Shown here: positions 1-5,757 of the stretch, in pieces
How the letters are laid out: each line of letters begins with the position of its first letter
How positions within the stretch are numbered: the first letter of the stretch is position 1
NCBI GenBank assembly: GCA_031277435.1
Contig: JAITMI010000277.1
Coordinates: 1-5,757 of the forward strand
DNA from: Pseudomonadales bacterium
GTDB lineage: Bacteria > Pseudomonadota > Gammaproteobacteria > Pseudomonadales > Pseudohongiellaceae
Direction: 5' to 3'
Length of the DNA stretch: 5,757 nt
Translations under genes and position numbers: made by a program
Notes under the pieces: generated by a model
Seen by the model: the letters and a program-made list of their open reading frames with translations, nothing else
The model's database searches: none
What the model was told of the DNA's origin: nothing

Positions 1-114
1 TAGAAATGTTTTACCCACTCGCCTTCGCCCATATACAACGAGGAACTCCGGTCTTCCCGAATGATAATACTCATCAAGTTCTATTATCTCATCATGTCGT
101 CCGACAATCTTCAT
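1..114 (-). CDS. AAA-family ATP-binding protein, N-terminal fragment (ATPase_2 / archaeal-ATPase-like)
   Basis: The first 38 codons are read leftward and the gene continues past the window edge. The peptide opens MKIVGRHDEI, has an acidic and aromatic helix, then EFLVVYGRRRVGKTFL. GRRRVGKT (residues 29-36) is a Walker A P-loop with Lys35 and Thr36. The 'MxxxGR...EFLVVYGRRRxGKT' layout is the start of a widespread P-loop ATPase family, usually about 450-480 residues, often with a C-terminal DUF234-type domain; its cellular role is not settled. I chose the ATG at 114 because a GGGGAG Shine-Dalgarno lies 9 nt upstream and family members normally begin just before the GR motif. An in-frame ATG at 165 would add 17 residues but falls inside a palindrome. 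The gene has its own promoter, and its AT-rich DNA differs sharply from wrbA, suggesting transfer. Family assignment is good; specific function is unknown because sensor and C-terminal domains are outside the window. Confidence 0.82.
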   Translation of the reverse strand, partial: MKIVGRHDEIIELDEYYHSGRPEFLVVYGRRRVGKTFL

Positions 115-123
115 GGCATAAGT

Positions 124-129
124 CTCCCC
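124..129 (-). promoter_or_regulatory. Shine-Dalgarno site of the ATPase gene
   Basis: The minus strand reads GGGGAG, followed by 9 nt and then the ATG at 114-112. This favours that start over the upstream in-frame ATG at 165-163, which has no comparable purine tract before it. Confidence 0.6.
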
Positions 130-136
130 GGATTTT

Positions 137-172
137 TGGCGGTAACTATATAAAATCATATACATACCGCCA
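137..172 (-). repeat. Palindrome / hairpin in the ATPase leader
   Basis: Outer arms TGGCGGTA and TACCGCCA are perfect 8-bp inverted repeats. After a two-base mismatch the inner arms TATAT and ATATA pair again, leaving a central GATTTT on the minus strand. The whole element is 36 bp. It lies between the predicted transcription start (about 187) and the ribosome site (124-129), so it could act as an operator for a dimeric regulator or as an mRNA hairpin. It is not followed by a T-run, so it is not an intrinsic terminator. Confidence 0.6.
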
Positions 173-193
173 TTAATAATTTCTGATAATCGA

Positions 194-222
194 AGAATAG
201 CACGATTTCAGTACATTGTCAA
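194..222 (-). promoter_or_regulatory. Sigma70-type promoter for the ATPase gene
   Basis: On the minus strand a perfect -35 TTGACA (222-217) is followed by exactly 17 nt and a -10 TATTCT (199-194, four of six consensus bases). Transcription would start near 187, giving a leader of about 70 nt. The -35 box is about 45 bp beyond the wrbA stop codon, so the ATPase need not depend on read-through from the arsC-wrbA operon. Confidence 0.65.
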
Positions 223-266
223 TAATTATTTGCCACGGTAGCCTTCGGCGATGCTGGCTTTTTGCG

Positions 267-1216
<950 letters not shown>

Positions 1217-1243
1217 AAGGTTCGGCCAAGTGCGTGAACCGCA

Positions 1244-1272
1244 ATGGTAGACAGCCAGCCCGGTCATCGCAA
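1244..1272 (-). promoter_or_regulatory. Candidate sigma70 promoter for arsC-wrbA
   Basis: On the minus strand TTGCGA (1272-1267) and TACCAT (1249-1244) are separated by 17 nt, each matching four of six consensus bases. A start near 1237 gives a leader of about 20 nt before the arsC ATG at 1216. The match is modest. I saw no comparably clear plus-strand promoter for yihY in the same 119-bp divergent gap. Confidence 0.33.
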
Positions 1273-1318
1273 TGCACATGTAAGGCCAGGGAATTCGCCG
1301 CTAGGGAGTTTGTTGCTT

Positions 1319-1324
1319 AAGGAG
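1319..1324 (+). promoter_or_regulatory. Shine-Dalgarno site of yihY
   Basis: AAGGAG lies 11 nt before the yihY ATG at 1336, a slightly long spacing. An out-of-frame ATG at 1329 is only 4 nt away, but its frame closes after 72 codons. An in-frame TGA at 1327-1329 rules out any yihY start further upstream. Confidence 0.6.
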
Positions 1325-1335
1325 TCTGATGTCGC

Positions 1336-2625
1336 ATGTTCTGGTACCGCCCCGCCACGTTGTGGAATTTTCTGCGTTTCGTTTATCGTGGTTTCATGCG
1401 GAACCAGGGTTTGGAAACCGCCAAGTCGCTTACTTACACCAGCCTGTTCGCGGTGGTGCCCTTGATTACGCTGGTGTTCGCCGTGCTTTCCGCGGTGCCT
1501 TCGTTCCAGGTATTTGGCACGCAGATTCAGGAGATGATTTTCGATAGCTTGCTGCCAAGTTCCAGCGAACAACTCGAACGTTATCTGGCCAATTTCAGCG
1601 GGCAGGCGCGCAACCTGACCTGGGTCGGCGCGGTGATGCTGCTGGTGACTTCGTACCTGATGCTGGTCAGCGTGGAGCGTAATTTCAATTTGATCTGGGG
1701 CGTGCAGGAGCTGCGCAAGGGGATGACCAGTTTTCTGCTCTATTGGAGCGTGCTGAGTCTGGGGCCTTTGCTGTTGGGCATTGGTTTTGCGATCAGTTCC
1801 TACGTCACGTCGTTGAGTTTGTTTGAGCGTTTCACCGAAGTATCGGGTTTGATCGGTGTGCGGCGCGTGCTGTTCGCCTTGTTCCCCCTGCTATTGACCA
1901 CTGGCGCGTTCACCTTGCTGTACGTGGCGGTGCCCAATTGCGGGGTACGCATACGCCACGGTTTTTGCGGCGCGCTGGTGGTGGCCTTGTCGTTCATGGT
2001 GGTGAAAGTGGTGTTTACGCGCTTCATCGCCACCGCCAGTTATGAATTGATTTACGGCACTTTTGCCGCCGTGCCCATCTTCCTGCTATGGATTTATGTG
2101 GGCTGGGTGGTGATTCTTTTGGGCGCCAATCTGGTGCGCGGCATTCCTCTTTTTGCCGCCAACCAGCATCAAGAGGACGTGCATCCTTCACTGCTACTGT
2201 TGGCGCTGATGCACCGGCTGTGGGAAAAACAGCAAAGCGGCGCGACACTGCGCGTGCAGGAATTGATGGACGAGGGCTGGCCTTTGCGTACGGTATCGGC
2301 CAAGCAGTTGTTCGTGCTGTTGGGGCAGCGGCAATTGGTGCAGGCTTTGGATGAGGACGAATATCTGTTGGCGCGCGACCTCAGCAGCGTGTCGCTGTGG
2401 GATCTCTTGAGCCATACGCCTTGGGCGCAGCCTGGCGCGGAGGATTTGGATTTGGCGCAGTCTTTGCCCAGGATTTTGCAACGACATTTGCCTGAGCCCA
2501 GGCAGTTGCGTGAATCGTTCATCCATTTGGAAAACGTGGCGAAAGCGGAATTCAGTCTCAGTTTCGCCGACTGGTTCGAGTTTGCCGCCGAGAGCGAGAG
2601 CGAAAAAGAGTCTGAACAAATGTAA
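1336..2625 (+). CDS. yihY: YihY/BrkB-family inner-membrane protein (long form)
   Basis: This 429-residue protein has six hydrophobic segments at roughly residues 31-54, 94-114, 132-157, 177-199, 208-233 and 241-268. Family landmarks include AKSLTYTSLFAVVPL (29-43), NFNLIWGV (116-123) and the YGTFAAVPIFLLWIY stretch (240-254). Residues 275-429 form a long soluble C-terminal region, probably cytoplasmic, ending in an acidic Glu/Ser tail. E. coli YihY (about 290 residues) lacks most of this extension, while Pseudomonas-type members have it. The family was once labelled 'ribonuclease BN', but that activity belongs to a different gene, and the biochemical role of YihY remains unclear. The gene is divergent from arsC-wrbA, an arrangement also seen in Pseudomonas (PA0949-PA0951), and converges on the HU-like gene across a shared terminator. 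Confidence 0.93.
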   Translation: MFWYRPATLWNFLRFVYRGFMRNQGLETAKSLTYTSLFAVVPLITLVFAVLSAVPSFQVFGTQIQEMIFDSLLPSSSEQLERYLANFSGQARNLTWVGAVMLLVTSYLMLVSVERNFNLIWGVQELRKGMTSFLLYWSVLSLGPLLLGIGFAISSYVTSLSLFERFTEVSGLIGVRRVLFALFPLLLTTGAFTLLYVAVPNCGVRIRHGFCGALVVALSFMVVKVVFTRFIATASYELIYGTFAAVPIFLLWIYVGWVVILLGANLVRGIPLFAANQHQEDVHPSLLLLALMHRLWEKQQSGATLRVQELMDEGWPLRTVSAKQLFVLLGQRQLVQALDEDEYLLARDLSSVSLWDLLSHTPWAQPGAEDLDLAQSLPRILQRHLPEPRQLRESFIHLENVAKAEFSLSFADWFEFAAESESEKESEQM

Positions 2626-2644
2626 AGCTGCTTTGGCGAGGCTG

Positions 2645-2677
2645 AAAAAAAAGCAGCTCCAGGAGCTGCTTTTTTTT
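2645..2677. terminator. Bidirectional intrinsic terminator between yihY and the HU-like gene
   Basis: A perfect palindrome with 16-nt arms: eight A, GCAGCTCC, a central A, GGAGCTGC, eight T. Allowing a CCAGG loop, the GC stem AGCAGCT/AGCTGCT is followed by a U8 tract on either strand. It starts 19 nt after the yihY stop and lies 24 nt beyond the HU-like stop on the other strand, so it serves both convergent genes. An extra AGCTGCTTT at 2626-2634 can also pair with AAAGCAGCT at 2650-2658. Confidence 0.93.
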
Positions 2678-2701
2678 GGTGAGCTTGCGCGGGCGTGAAA
2701 C

Positions 2702-3070
2702 TTAGAGTTCCGCGAAGGCTTTGAGTTTTTTCAGCGGCAGTACCTTGACGCGGATCGAGGCGGGTTTTTTCGGAATATCCATCAATTCGCCGGGTTTGAA
2801 GGGGTTTGGCACGCCTTTGCGAGCGGGGCGGGCGGGGCGCTTGATGGCTTTGATCTTCAACAGGCCGGGCAGAGTGAATTCGCCGGCGCCGCGTTTTTTC
2901 AGATGGCGTTCAATAATGTCGCTCAGCCCTTCGAGCACCAGGCCCACTTCTTTCTTGGACAGGCCGGAGCTTTCGGAGAGGTCGTTGAGGATCGCGGTCT
3001 TGGTGTATTTTTCTGAGATTGCGGTGGTTTTTTTGGCAATCGCCTGCTTGGAAGATTTTTTACCAGCCAT
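2702..3070 (-). CDS. HU-family DNA-binding protein with basic N-terminal tail
   Basis: A 122-residue nucleoid-type protein, predicted to dimerise and bend DNA. Residues 1-21 form a Lys/Ser-rich disordered tail. The HU fold begins at YTKTAILNDL (22-31), continues through the dimerisation helices (SGLSKKEVGLVLEGLSDII, 35-53), GAGEFTLPGLLKIK (61-74), and a DNA-binding arm RKGVPNPFKPGE (84-95) with the conserved Asn-Pro tip, then a C-terminal strand and helix. Canonical HU is about 90 residues with a GRNP arm; this longer type, with 'GEFTLPGL' and an 'NPF' arm, is a distinct paralogous class seen in several gammaproteobacteria, so I do not assign hupA, hupB or ihf symbols. The start at 3070 has a weak purine-rich site (AAGAGA). 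The gene is single, convergent with yihY, and preceded by an unusual repeat-bearing leader. Confidence 0.93.
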   Translation of the reverse strand: MAGKKSSKQAIAKKTTAISEKYTKTAILNDLSESSGLSKKEVGLVLEGLSDIIERHLKKRGAGEFTLPGLLKIKAIKRPARPARKGVPNPFKPGELMDIPKKPASIRVKVLPLKKLKAFAEL

Positions 3071-3123
3071 ACAAGGTTCTCTTTGGTGTGATTTGAGTTA
3101 AGCCCGGATAGCCAGGCCCCTTT

Positions 3124-3174
3124 CCTTTTGGGTTACAACGCCTTTGGGGTTACAACGCCCTTCGGGTGACAACG
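3124..3174 (-). repeat. Three tandem 17-bp repeats upstream of the HU-like gene
   Basis: Read on the minus strand the units are CGTTGTCACCCGAAGGG (3174-3158), CGTTGTAACCCCAAAGG (3157-3141) and CGTTGTAACCCAAAAGG (3140-3124). They are strictly in phase at 17 bp, with consensus CGTTGTMACCCVAARGG. They lie 54-104 nt upstream of the HU-like ATG. The first unit contains a small perfect hairpin CCC-GAA-GGG. A 17-bp period is not a multiple of three, so the repeats are not a coding repeat; a protein-binding or RNA element is more likely. Confidence 0.85.
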
Positions 3175-3351
3175 CGTCGGCAAACTTGAAATCTCATCAC
3201 TTTGCGCAAGACGGCTAATCGCGACGACGGCCAAGCGCAACAGCAAGCGTAATGAAACAACAATTGTTACGAAGAGAGAGCTTTCAGCGTTTCCTTCAGC
3301 GGTTGCGGTATTACATCGTGCTCTGTGTCCGTCGCTCTGAGCAGTGGCGTA

Positions 3352-3380
3352 TTTATAGCGGAATCGCTCATGCCGGACAA
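3352..3380 (-). promoter_or_regulatory. Candidate sigma70 promoter for the HU-like gene (long leader)
   Basis: On the minus strand TTGTCC (3380-3375) and TATAAA (3357-3352) are separated by 17 nt, matching four and five of six consensus bases. Transcription near 3345 would give the HU-like mRNA an untranslated leader of about 275 nt containing the 17-bp repeats. I saw no equally good promoter nearer the gene. The promoter could instead drive a small RNA. Confidence 0.45.
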
Positions 3381-3548
3381 GCTTCCGCGCGAAAGTTTTT
3401 GCGCAATTTAGCTTCGCGTTGAGCTTGCTCAAACCACGGCTTCGCTACGGTATTTATGGCGTTTCCCGCGTTTGCGTCACGCGAGGAGATGAGCCTTGCG
3501 CGACAGTCGCTACTGACGCGTGAGTCAGGCTGATTCGCTACACGGGTT

Positions 3549-3577
3549 ATTCAGCGCCCGGCGAAATAGGCTACAAT
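3549..3577 (+). promoter_or_regulatory. Candidate promoter of the fmdB-aspS operon
   Basis: The -10 box TACAAT (3572-3577) matches five of six consensus bases and sits in a GGCTACAATGCCGC context typical of gammaproteobacterial housekeeping promoters. The -35 region at the standard distance (ATTCAG, 3549-3554) is weak. A start near 3584 gives a leader of about 57 nt before the fmdB ATG. Confidence 0.5.
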
Positions 3578-3592
3578 GCCGCGCTTTTGACG

Positions 3593-3619
3593 GCGCTCAC
3601 GGCCAGGCCGCCGTGGCGC
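3593..3619 (+). promoter_or_regulatory. GC-rich hairpin in the fmdB-aspS leader
   Basis: GCGC-t-CACGGC pairs with GCCGTG-GCGC, ten base pairs with one bulged T and a six-base loop. It lies just after the predicted transcription start and ends 8 nt before the Shine-Dalgarno GGTGA (3628-3632). No T-run follows it, so it is not an intrinsic terminator. A role in mRNA stability or translation is possible but unproven. Confidence 0.45.
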
Positions 3620-3640
3620 GCAATCCCGGTGAATGACGCC

Positions 3641-3991
3641 ATGCCTATTTACGAATACAAATGCGATGCTTGCGCCGCCGTGCTGGAGAAAATCCAGAAG
3701 TTCAGCGACCCGCCGCTGCGCGAGTGCCCCGAATGTGGCCGCGAGACCTTGGTGAAACTGGTGTCCGCGCCCAGCTTCCGCCTCAAGGGTTCGGGCTGGT
3801 ACGAAACCGATTTCAAGACCGGCAAAAAGAAAAACGGCGCGGGTTCAGAGGGCGATGGCGCTGCCCCGAGTGAAGGCGGCGCCGCGAAAAGCGGCAGCGC
3901 CCCGGCCGGTGAGGCCAAGGCCGATGCCGGCAAAAGCGCCGAGGCGGCGGCCAGCAAACCCGCCAGCAGTCAAAGTAAAAATAGCGATTGA
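3641..3991 (+). CDS. FmdB-family zinc-ribbon protein
   Basis: A 116-residue protein opening with the family hallmark MPIYEYKC. Four cysteines in two CxxC knuckles (Cys8/Cys11 and Cys29/Cys32) form a predicted single zinc ribbon. SAPSFRLKGSGWYETDFK (42-59) is the conserved block after the ribbon. Residues 60-116 are Lys/Gly/Ala/Ser/Glu-rich low complexity, probably disordered. The name derives from an FmdB regulator of amidase/formamidase genes, but the function of these small proteins is unestablished. I chose the ATG at 3641 because the domain begins exactly there and GGTGA lies 8 nt upstream; the frame is open back to 3587, but that start would fall almost at the predicted transcription start. 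aspS follows after 84 bases, a gap containing GGCGCTAT twice (3997-4004, 4009-4016) and no terminator, so the two genes are likely co-transcribed. Placement upstream of aspS is common in gammaproteobacteria. Confidence 0.92.
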   Translation: MPIYEYKCDACAAVLEKIQKFSDPPLRECPECGRETLVKLVSAPSFRLKGSGWYETDFKTGKKKNGAGSEGDGAAPSEGGAAKSGSAPAGEAKADAGKSAEAAASKPASSQSKNSD

Positions 3992-4063
3992 ACACGGCGC
4001 TATTCATGGCGCTATCGGCGCGACGCGCGATGGCAACCCACTATCTCAGGAATTTTCGGAACC

Positions 4064-4069
4064 AGGAAA
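4064..4069 (+). promoter_or_regulatory. Shine-Dalgarno site of aspS
   Basis: AGGAAA lies 6 nt before the ATG at 4076. It fixes the start that gives the family-typical N-terminus MRTHYCGQL. Confidence 0.65.
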
Positions 4070-4075
4070 CCTTAT

Positions 4076-5757
4076 ATGCGTACTCACTACTGTGGCCAGC
4101 TCAACCTCAGCCACGCCGATCAAACCGTCACGCTTTGCGGCTGGGTGCATCGCCGCCGCGACCACGGCGGGGTGATCTTCCTTGATCTGCGCGACCGTGA
4201 TGGCCTCGCGCAAATAGTAGTGGACCCTGACACCCCGGACAGCTTCGCCAAAGCCGAGCAGGTGCGCAGCGAATACGTGCTGAAAATTCAGGGCCGGGTG
4301 CGCGCGCGTCCGGGTGGCACCGAGAACAAGGAGCTTTCTTCCGGGGCCATTGAAGTCTTGTGCAAGGATCTCGAAATTCTCAACGTGGCGGAAACGCCGC
4401 CGTTTCAGTTGGACGAGCACGCCAGCGTGAGCGAGGAAGTACGCTTGCGTTACCGCTTCGTGGATCTGCGCCGTCCGGAAATGCAAAAGCGTATGCTGCT
4501 GCGCTCGGCGGTCACCAACACGGTGCGTAATTTTCTCGATAACAACGGCTTTCTCGACATCGAAACGCCGATCCTTACCCGCGCCACGCCCGAGGGCGCG
4601 CGCGACTATCTGGTGCCGAGCCGCACGCATCCGGGCAAGTTTTTCGCCTTGCCGCAGTCGCCGCAGTTGTTCAAGCAATTGTTGATGGTGGCGGGTCTGG
4701 ACCGTTACTACCAGATCGCCAAGTGTTTCCGCGATGAAGACCTGCGCGCCGATCGCCAGCCGGAATTCACCCAGATCGACATCGAAACCTCCTTCATGAC
4801 CGAAGAGGACATCATGGCGCTCACCGAGCGCATGATCCGCGAACTGTTCCAAAAACACCTGGGCATTGAGCTGCCGGAGTTCCCGCGCATGACTTATGCA
4901 GAGGCGATGCGCCGCTTTGGCATCGACCGCCCCGACTTGCGCATTCCAATGGAATTCATCGACATCGCCGACTTGATGCGCGATGTGGAATTCAAGGTCT
5001 TCAATGCGCCGGCCAATGACCCGCTCAGCCGCGTGGTGGCACTCAAGGTGCCGGGCGGCGGCGAAATTCCGCGCAAGAAAATCGACGATTACGCGGCTTT
5101 CGTGGCGCAGTATGGCGCCAAGGGGCTGGCCTGGATCAAGGTCAACGATCTCGGCGCCGGGCTCGAAGGCTTGCAATCGCCGATCATCAAGTTCATGCCC
5201 GAAGCGGCGGTGAAGGCGGTGCTCGAACGCACCGGGGCCAAGACGGGTGATCTGATTTTCTTTGGCGCCGACAAGGCCAAGGTGGTGAACGAAGCGATCG
5301 GCGCGCTGCGCATCCGCGTCGGCCTCGACCTCAACATGCTGACCTGCGTGTGGGCGCCGCTGTGGGTAGTGGATTTCCCGATGTTTGAACAGGACAAGGA
5401 AGGCGGCGTGACGGCGGTGCATCATCCGTTCACCGCGCCGAAATGTTCGCCGGAGGAATTGCAGGCCAATCCGCTGCAAGCGGTGGCGCGCGCTTACGAC
5501 ATGGTGCTCAACGGCACTGAGCTCGGCGGCGGTTCGATCCGTATCAACCGCGCCGACATGCAAACGGCGGTGTTCGCCATGCTGGGCATTGGCGAGGAAG
5601 AAGCGCAGGAAAAATTCGGCTTCCTGCTCAACGCGCTCAAGTATGGCGCGCCGCCGCATGGCGGCTTGGCCTTTGGTCTGGACCGTTTGGTCATGATGAT
5701 GACCGGCTCGCAGTCGATCCGCGACGTGATCGCATTTCCGAAAACGCAGTCGGCCAG
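4076..5757 (+). CDS. aspS: Aspartyl-tRNA synthetase, probably non-discriminating (3' end outside window)
   Basis: Class II synthetase charging tRNA with aspartate; 560 codons are present, and family length (about 590) implies some 30 are missing. Order: OB-fold anticodon-binding domain (about 1-105, [11 protein letters not shown] at 22-32); motif 1 ending in ETP (163-165); the active-site stretch [13 protein letters not shown]; motif 2 [18 protein letters not shown] (218-235) with Arg219 and Glu221; the bacterial GAD insertion domain (about 290-420); motif 3 GLDR (534-537) with Arg537. His30 and Gly81 align with P. aeruginosa His31 and Gly82, residues implicated in accepting tRNA-Asn as well as tRNA-Asp; E. 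coli, a discriminating enzyme, has Leu at the first position. I infer an enzyme that also makes Asp-tRNA-Asn for amidation by GatCAB. It is probably transcribed with fmdB. All catalytic motifs are intact. Confidence 0.97.
   Translation, partial: MRTHYCGQLNLSHADQTVTLCGWVHRRRDHGGVIFLDLRDRDGLAQIVVDPDTPDSFAKAEQVRSEYVLKIQGRVRARPGGTENKELSSGAIEVLCKDLEILNVAETPPFQLDEHASVSEEVRLRYRFVDLRRPEMQKRMLLRSAVTNTVRNFLDNNGFLDIETPILTRATPEGARDYLVPSRTHPGKFFALPQSPQLFKQLLMVAGLDRYYQIAKCFRDEDLRADRQPEFTQIDIETSFMTEEDIMALTERMIRELFQKHLGIELPEFPRMTYAEAMRRFGIDRPDLRIPMEFIDIADLMRDVEFKVFNAPANDPLSRVVALKVPGGGEIPRKKIDDYAAFVAQYGAKGLAWIKVNDLGAGLEGLQSPIIKFMPEAAVKAVLERTGAKTGDLIFFGADKAKVVNEAIGALRIRVGLDLNMLTCVWAPLWVVDFPMFEQDKEGGVTAVHHPFTAPKCSPEELQANPLQAVARAYDMVLNGTELGGGSIRINRADMQTAVFAMLGIGEEEAQEKFGFLLNALKYGAPPHGGLAFGLDRLVMMMTGSQSIRDVIAFPKTQSA

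Larger units (their letters stand above)
3071..3640. other. Gene-free intergenic region between the HU-like gene and fmdB
   Basis: About 570 bases without a convincing protein gene. It holds the 17-bp tandem repeats (3124-3174), a minus-strand promoter candidate for the HU-like gene (3352-3380), the fmdB-aspS promoter (3549-3577) and its leader hairpin (3593-3619). Short palindromes are visible: AACAATTGTT (3259-3268), TTGCGCAA (3399-3406), the hairpin TTGAGC-tt-GCTCAA (3419-3432), and CTGAC/GTCAG arms at 3513-3528. TCACGCG (3477-3483) and CGCGTGA (3517-3523) are a wider inverted pair. I recognised no tRNA, 6S RNA, RNase P RNA or riboswitch. A minus-strand open frame at 3133-3432 is rejected as coding. 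Confidence 0.7.

Noticed and set aside
243..266. Possible plus-strand terminator AGCC...GGCTTTTT just beyond the wrbA stop
   Set aside because: The stem is only 4 bp with a 12-base loop, and no plus-strand gene ends there. In the wrbA direction there is no T-run after it.
1217..1279. Extension of arsC to an ATG at 1279 (21 extra residues)
   Set aside because: The extra peptide does not resemble the family N-terminus, which starts just before YHNPRCSKS, and the candidate promoter lies inside the extension.
1336..2625. Annotation of YihY as ribonuclease BN
   Set aside because: This is a historical misassignment. The protein is polytopic membrane with no nuclease motif; RNase BN is the ElaC-type enzyme.
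3133..3432. A 99-codon minus-strand frame in the HU-fmdB gap, starting at TTG
   Set aside because: It has a non-ATG start, no ribosome site and no recognisable domain. Its end (CHPKGVVTPKAL) is just the 17-bp non-coding repeat read through in one frame.
3587..3640. Extension of the FmdB protein to an ATG at 3587
   Set aside because: The conserved family N-terminus MPIYEYKC begins at 3641 with a well-placed GGTGA, and the upstream ATG is nearly at the predicted transcription start.
4046..5659. A 537-codon open frame on the minus strand antisense to aspS
   Set aside because: It is His/Arg/Ala-rich with no recognisable domain and lies wholly opposite an intact, strongly conserved aspS. Open antisense frames of this length arise from GC-biased third positions.

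Overview
The window looks like a chromosomal segment from a gammaproteobacterium. The evidence is that AspRS resembles the Pseudomonas type closely, the arsC-wrbA pair lies divergent from a long-form YihY as in Pseudomonas, and an FmdB zinc-ribbon gene sits directly upstream of aspS. I cannot assign a genus. Almost everything from about position 240 rightward is GC-rich housekeeping DNA. Positions 1-240 are different, at about 38% G+C by hand count (about a third for 61-230), and look acquired.

Left to right: (1) On the minus strand, the first 38 codons of an AAA-type ATPase with a GRRRVGKT P-loop run off the left edge. It has its own near-consensus sigma70 promoter (194-222), a palindrome in its leader (137-172) and a good Shine-Dalgarno site. 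(2) Also on the minus strand, an arsC/yfgD-type reductase and a wrbA flavoprotein quinone reductase overlap by four bases (ATGA) and form one operon. (3) On the plus strand, divergent from that operon, is a long YihY/BrkB-family inner-membrane protein. It ends at a perfect 33-bp bidirectional terminator. (4) On the minus strand, convergent with yihY, is a 122-residue HU-family DNA-binding protein with a basic N-terminal tail. (5) A gene-free stretch of about 570 bases (3071-3640) holds three exact-period 17-bp tandem repeats, a candidate distant HU promoter implying a leader of about 275 nt, several short palindromes and the promoter and leader hairpin of the next operon. (6) On the plus strand come an FmdB-family zinc-ribbon protein and then aspS, whose last roughly 30 codons lie beyond the right edge.

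Functional reading: arsC-wrbA suggests thiol/redox or quinone-stress chemistry. The HU-like protein is a nucleoid protein. fmdB-aspS is a translation operon. The AspRS carries His30 and Gly81, which align with the two P. aeruginosa residues linked to tRNA-Asn recognition, so it is probably the non-discriminating type that depends on GatCAB. I found no complete new defence or mobile system. The best leads are the AT-rich ATPase locus cut by the left edge and the repeat-bearing HU leader.
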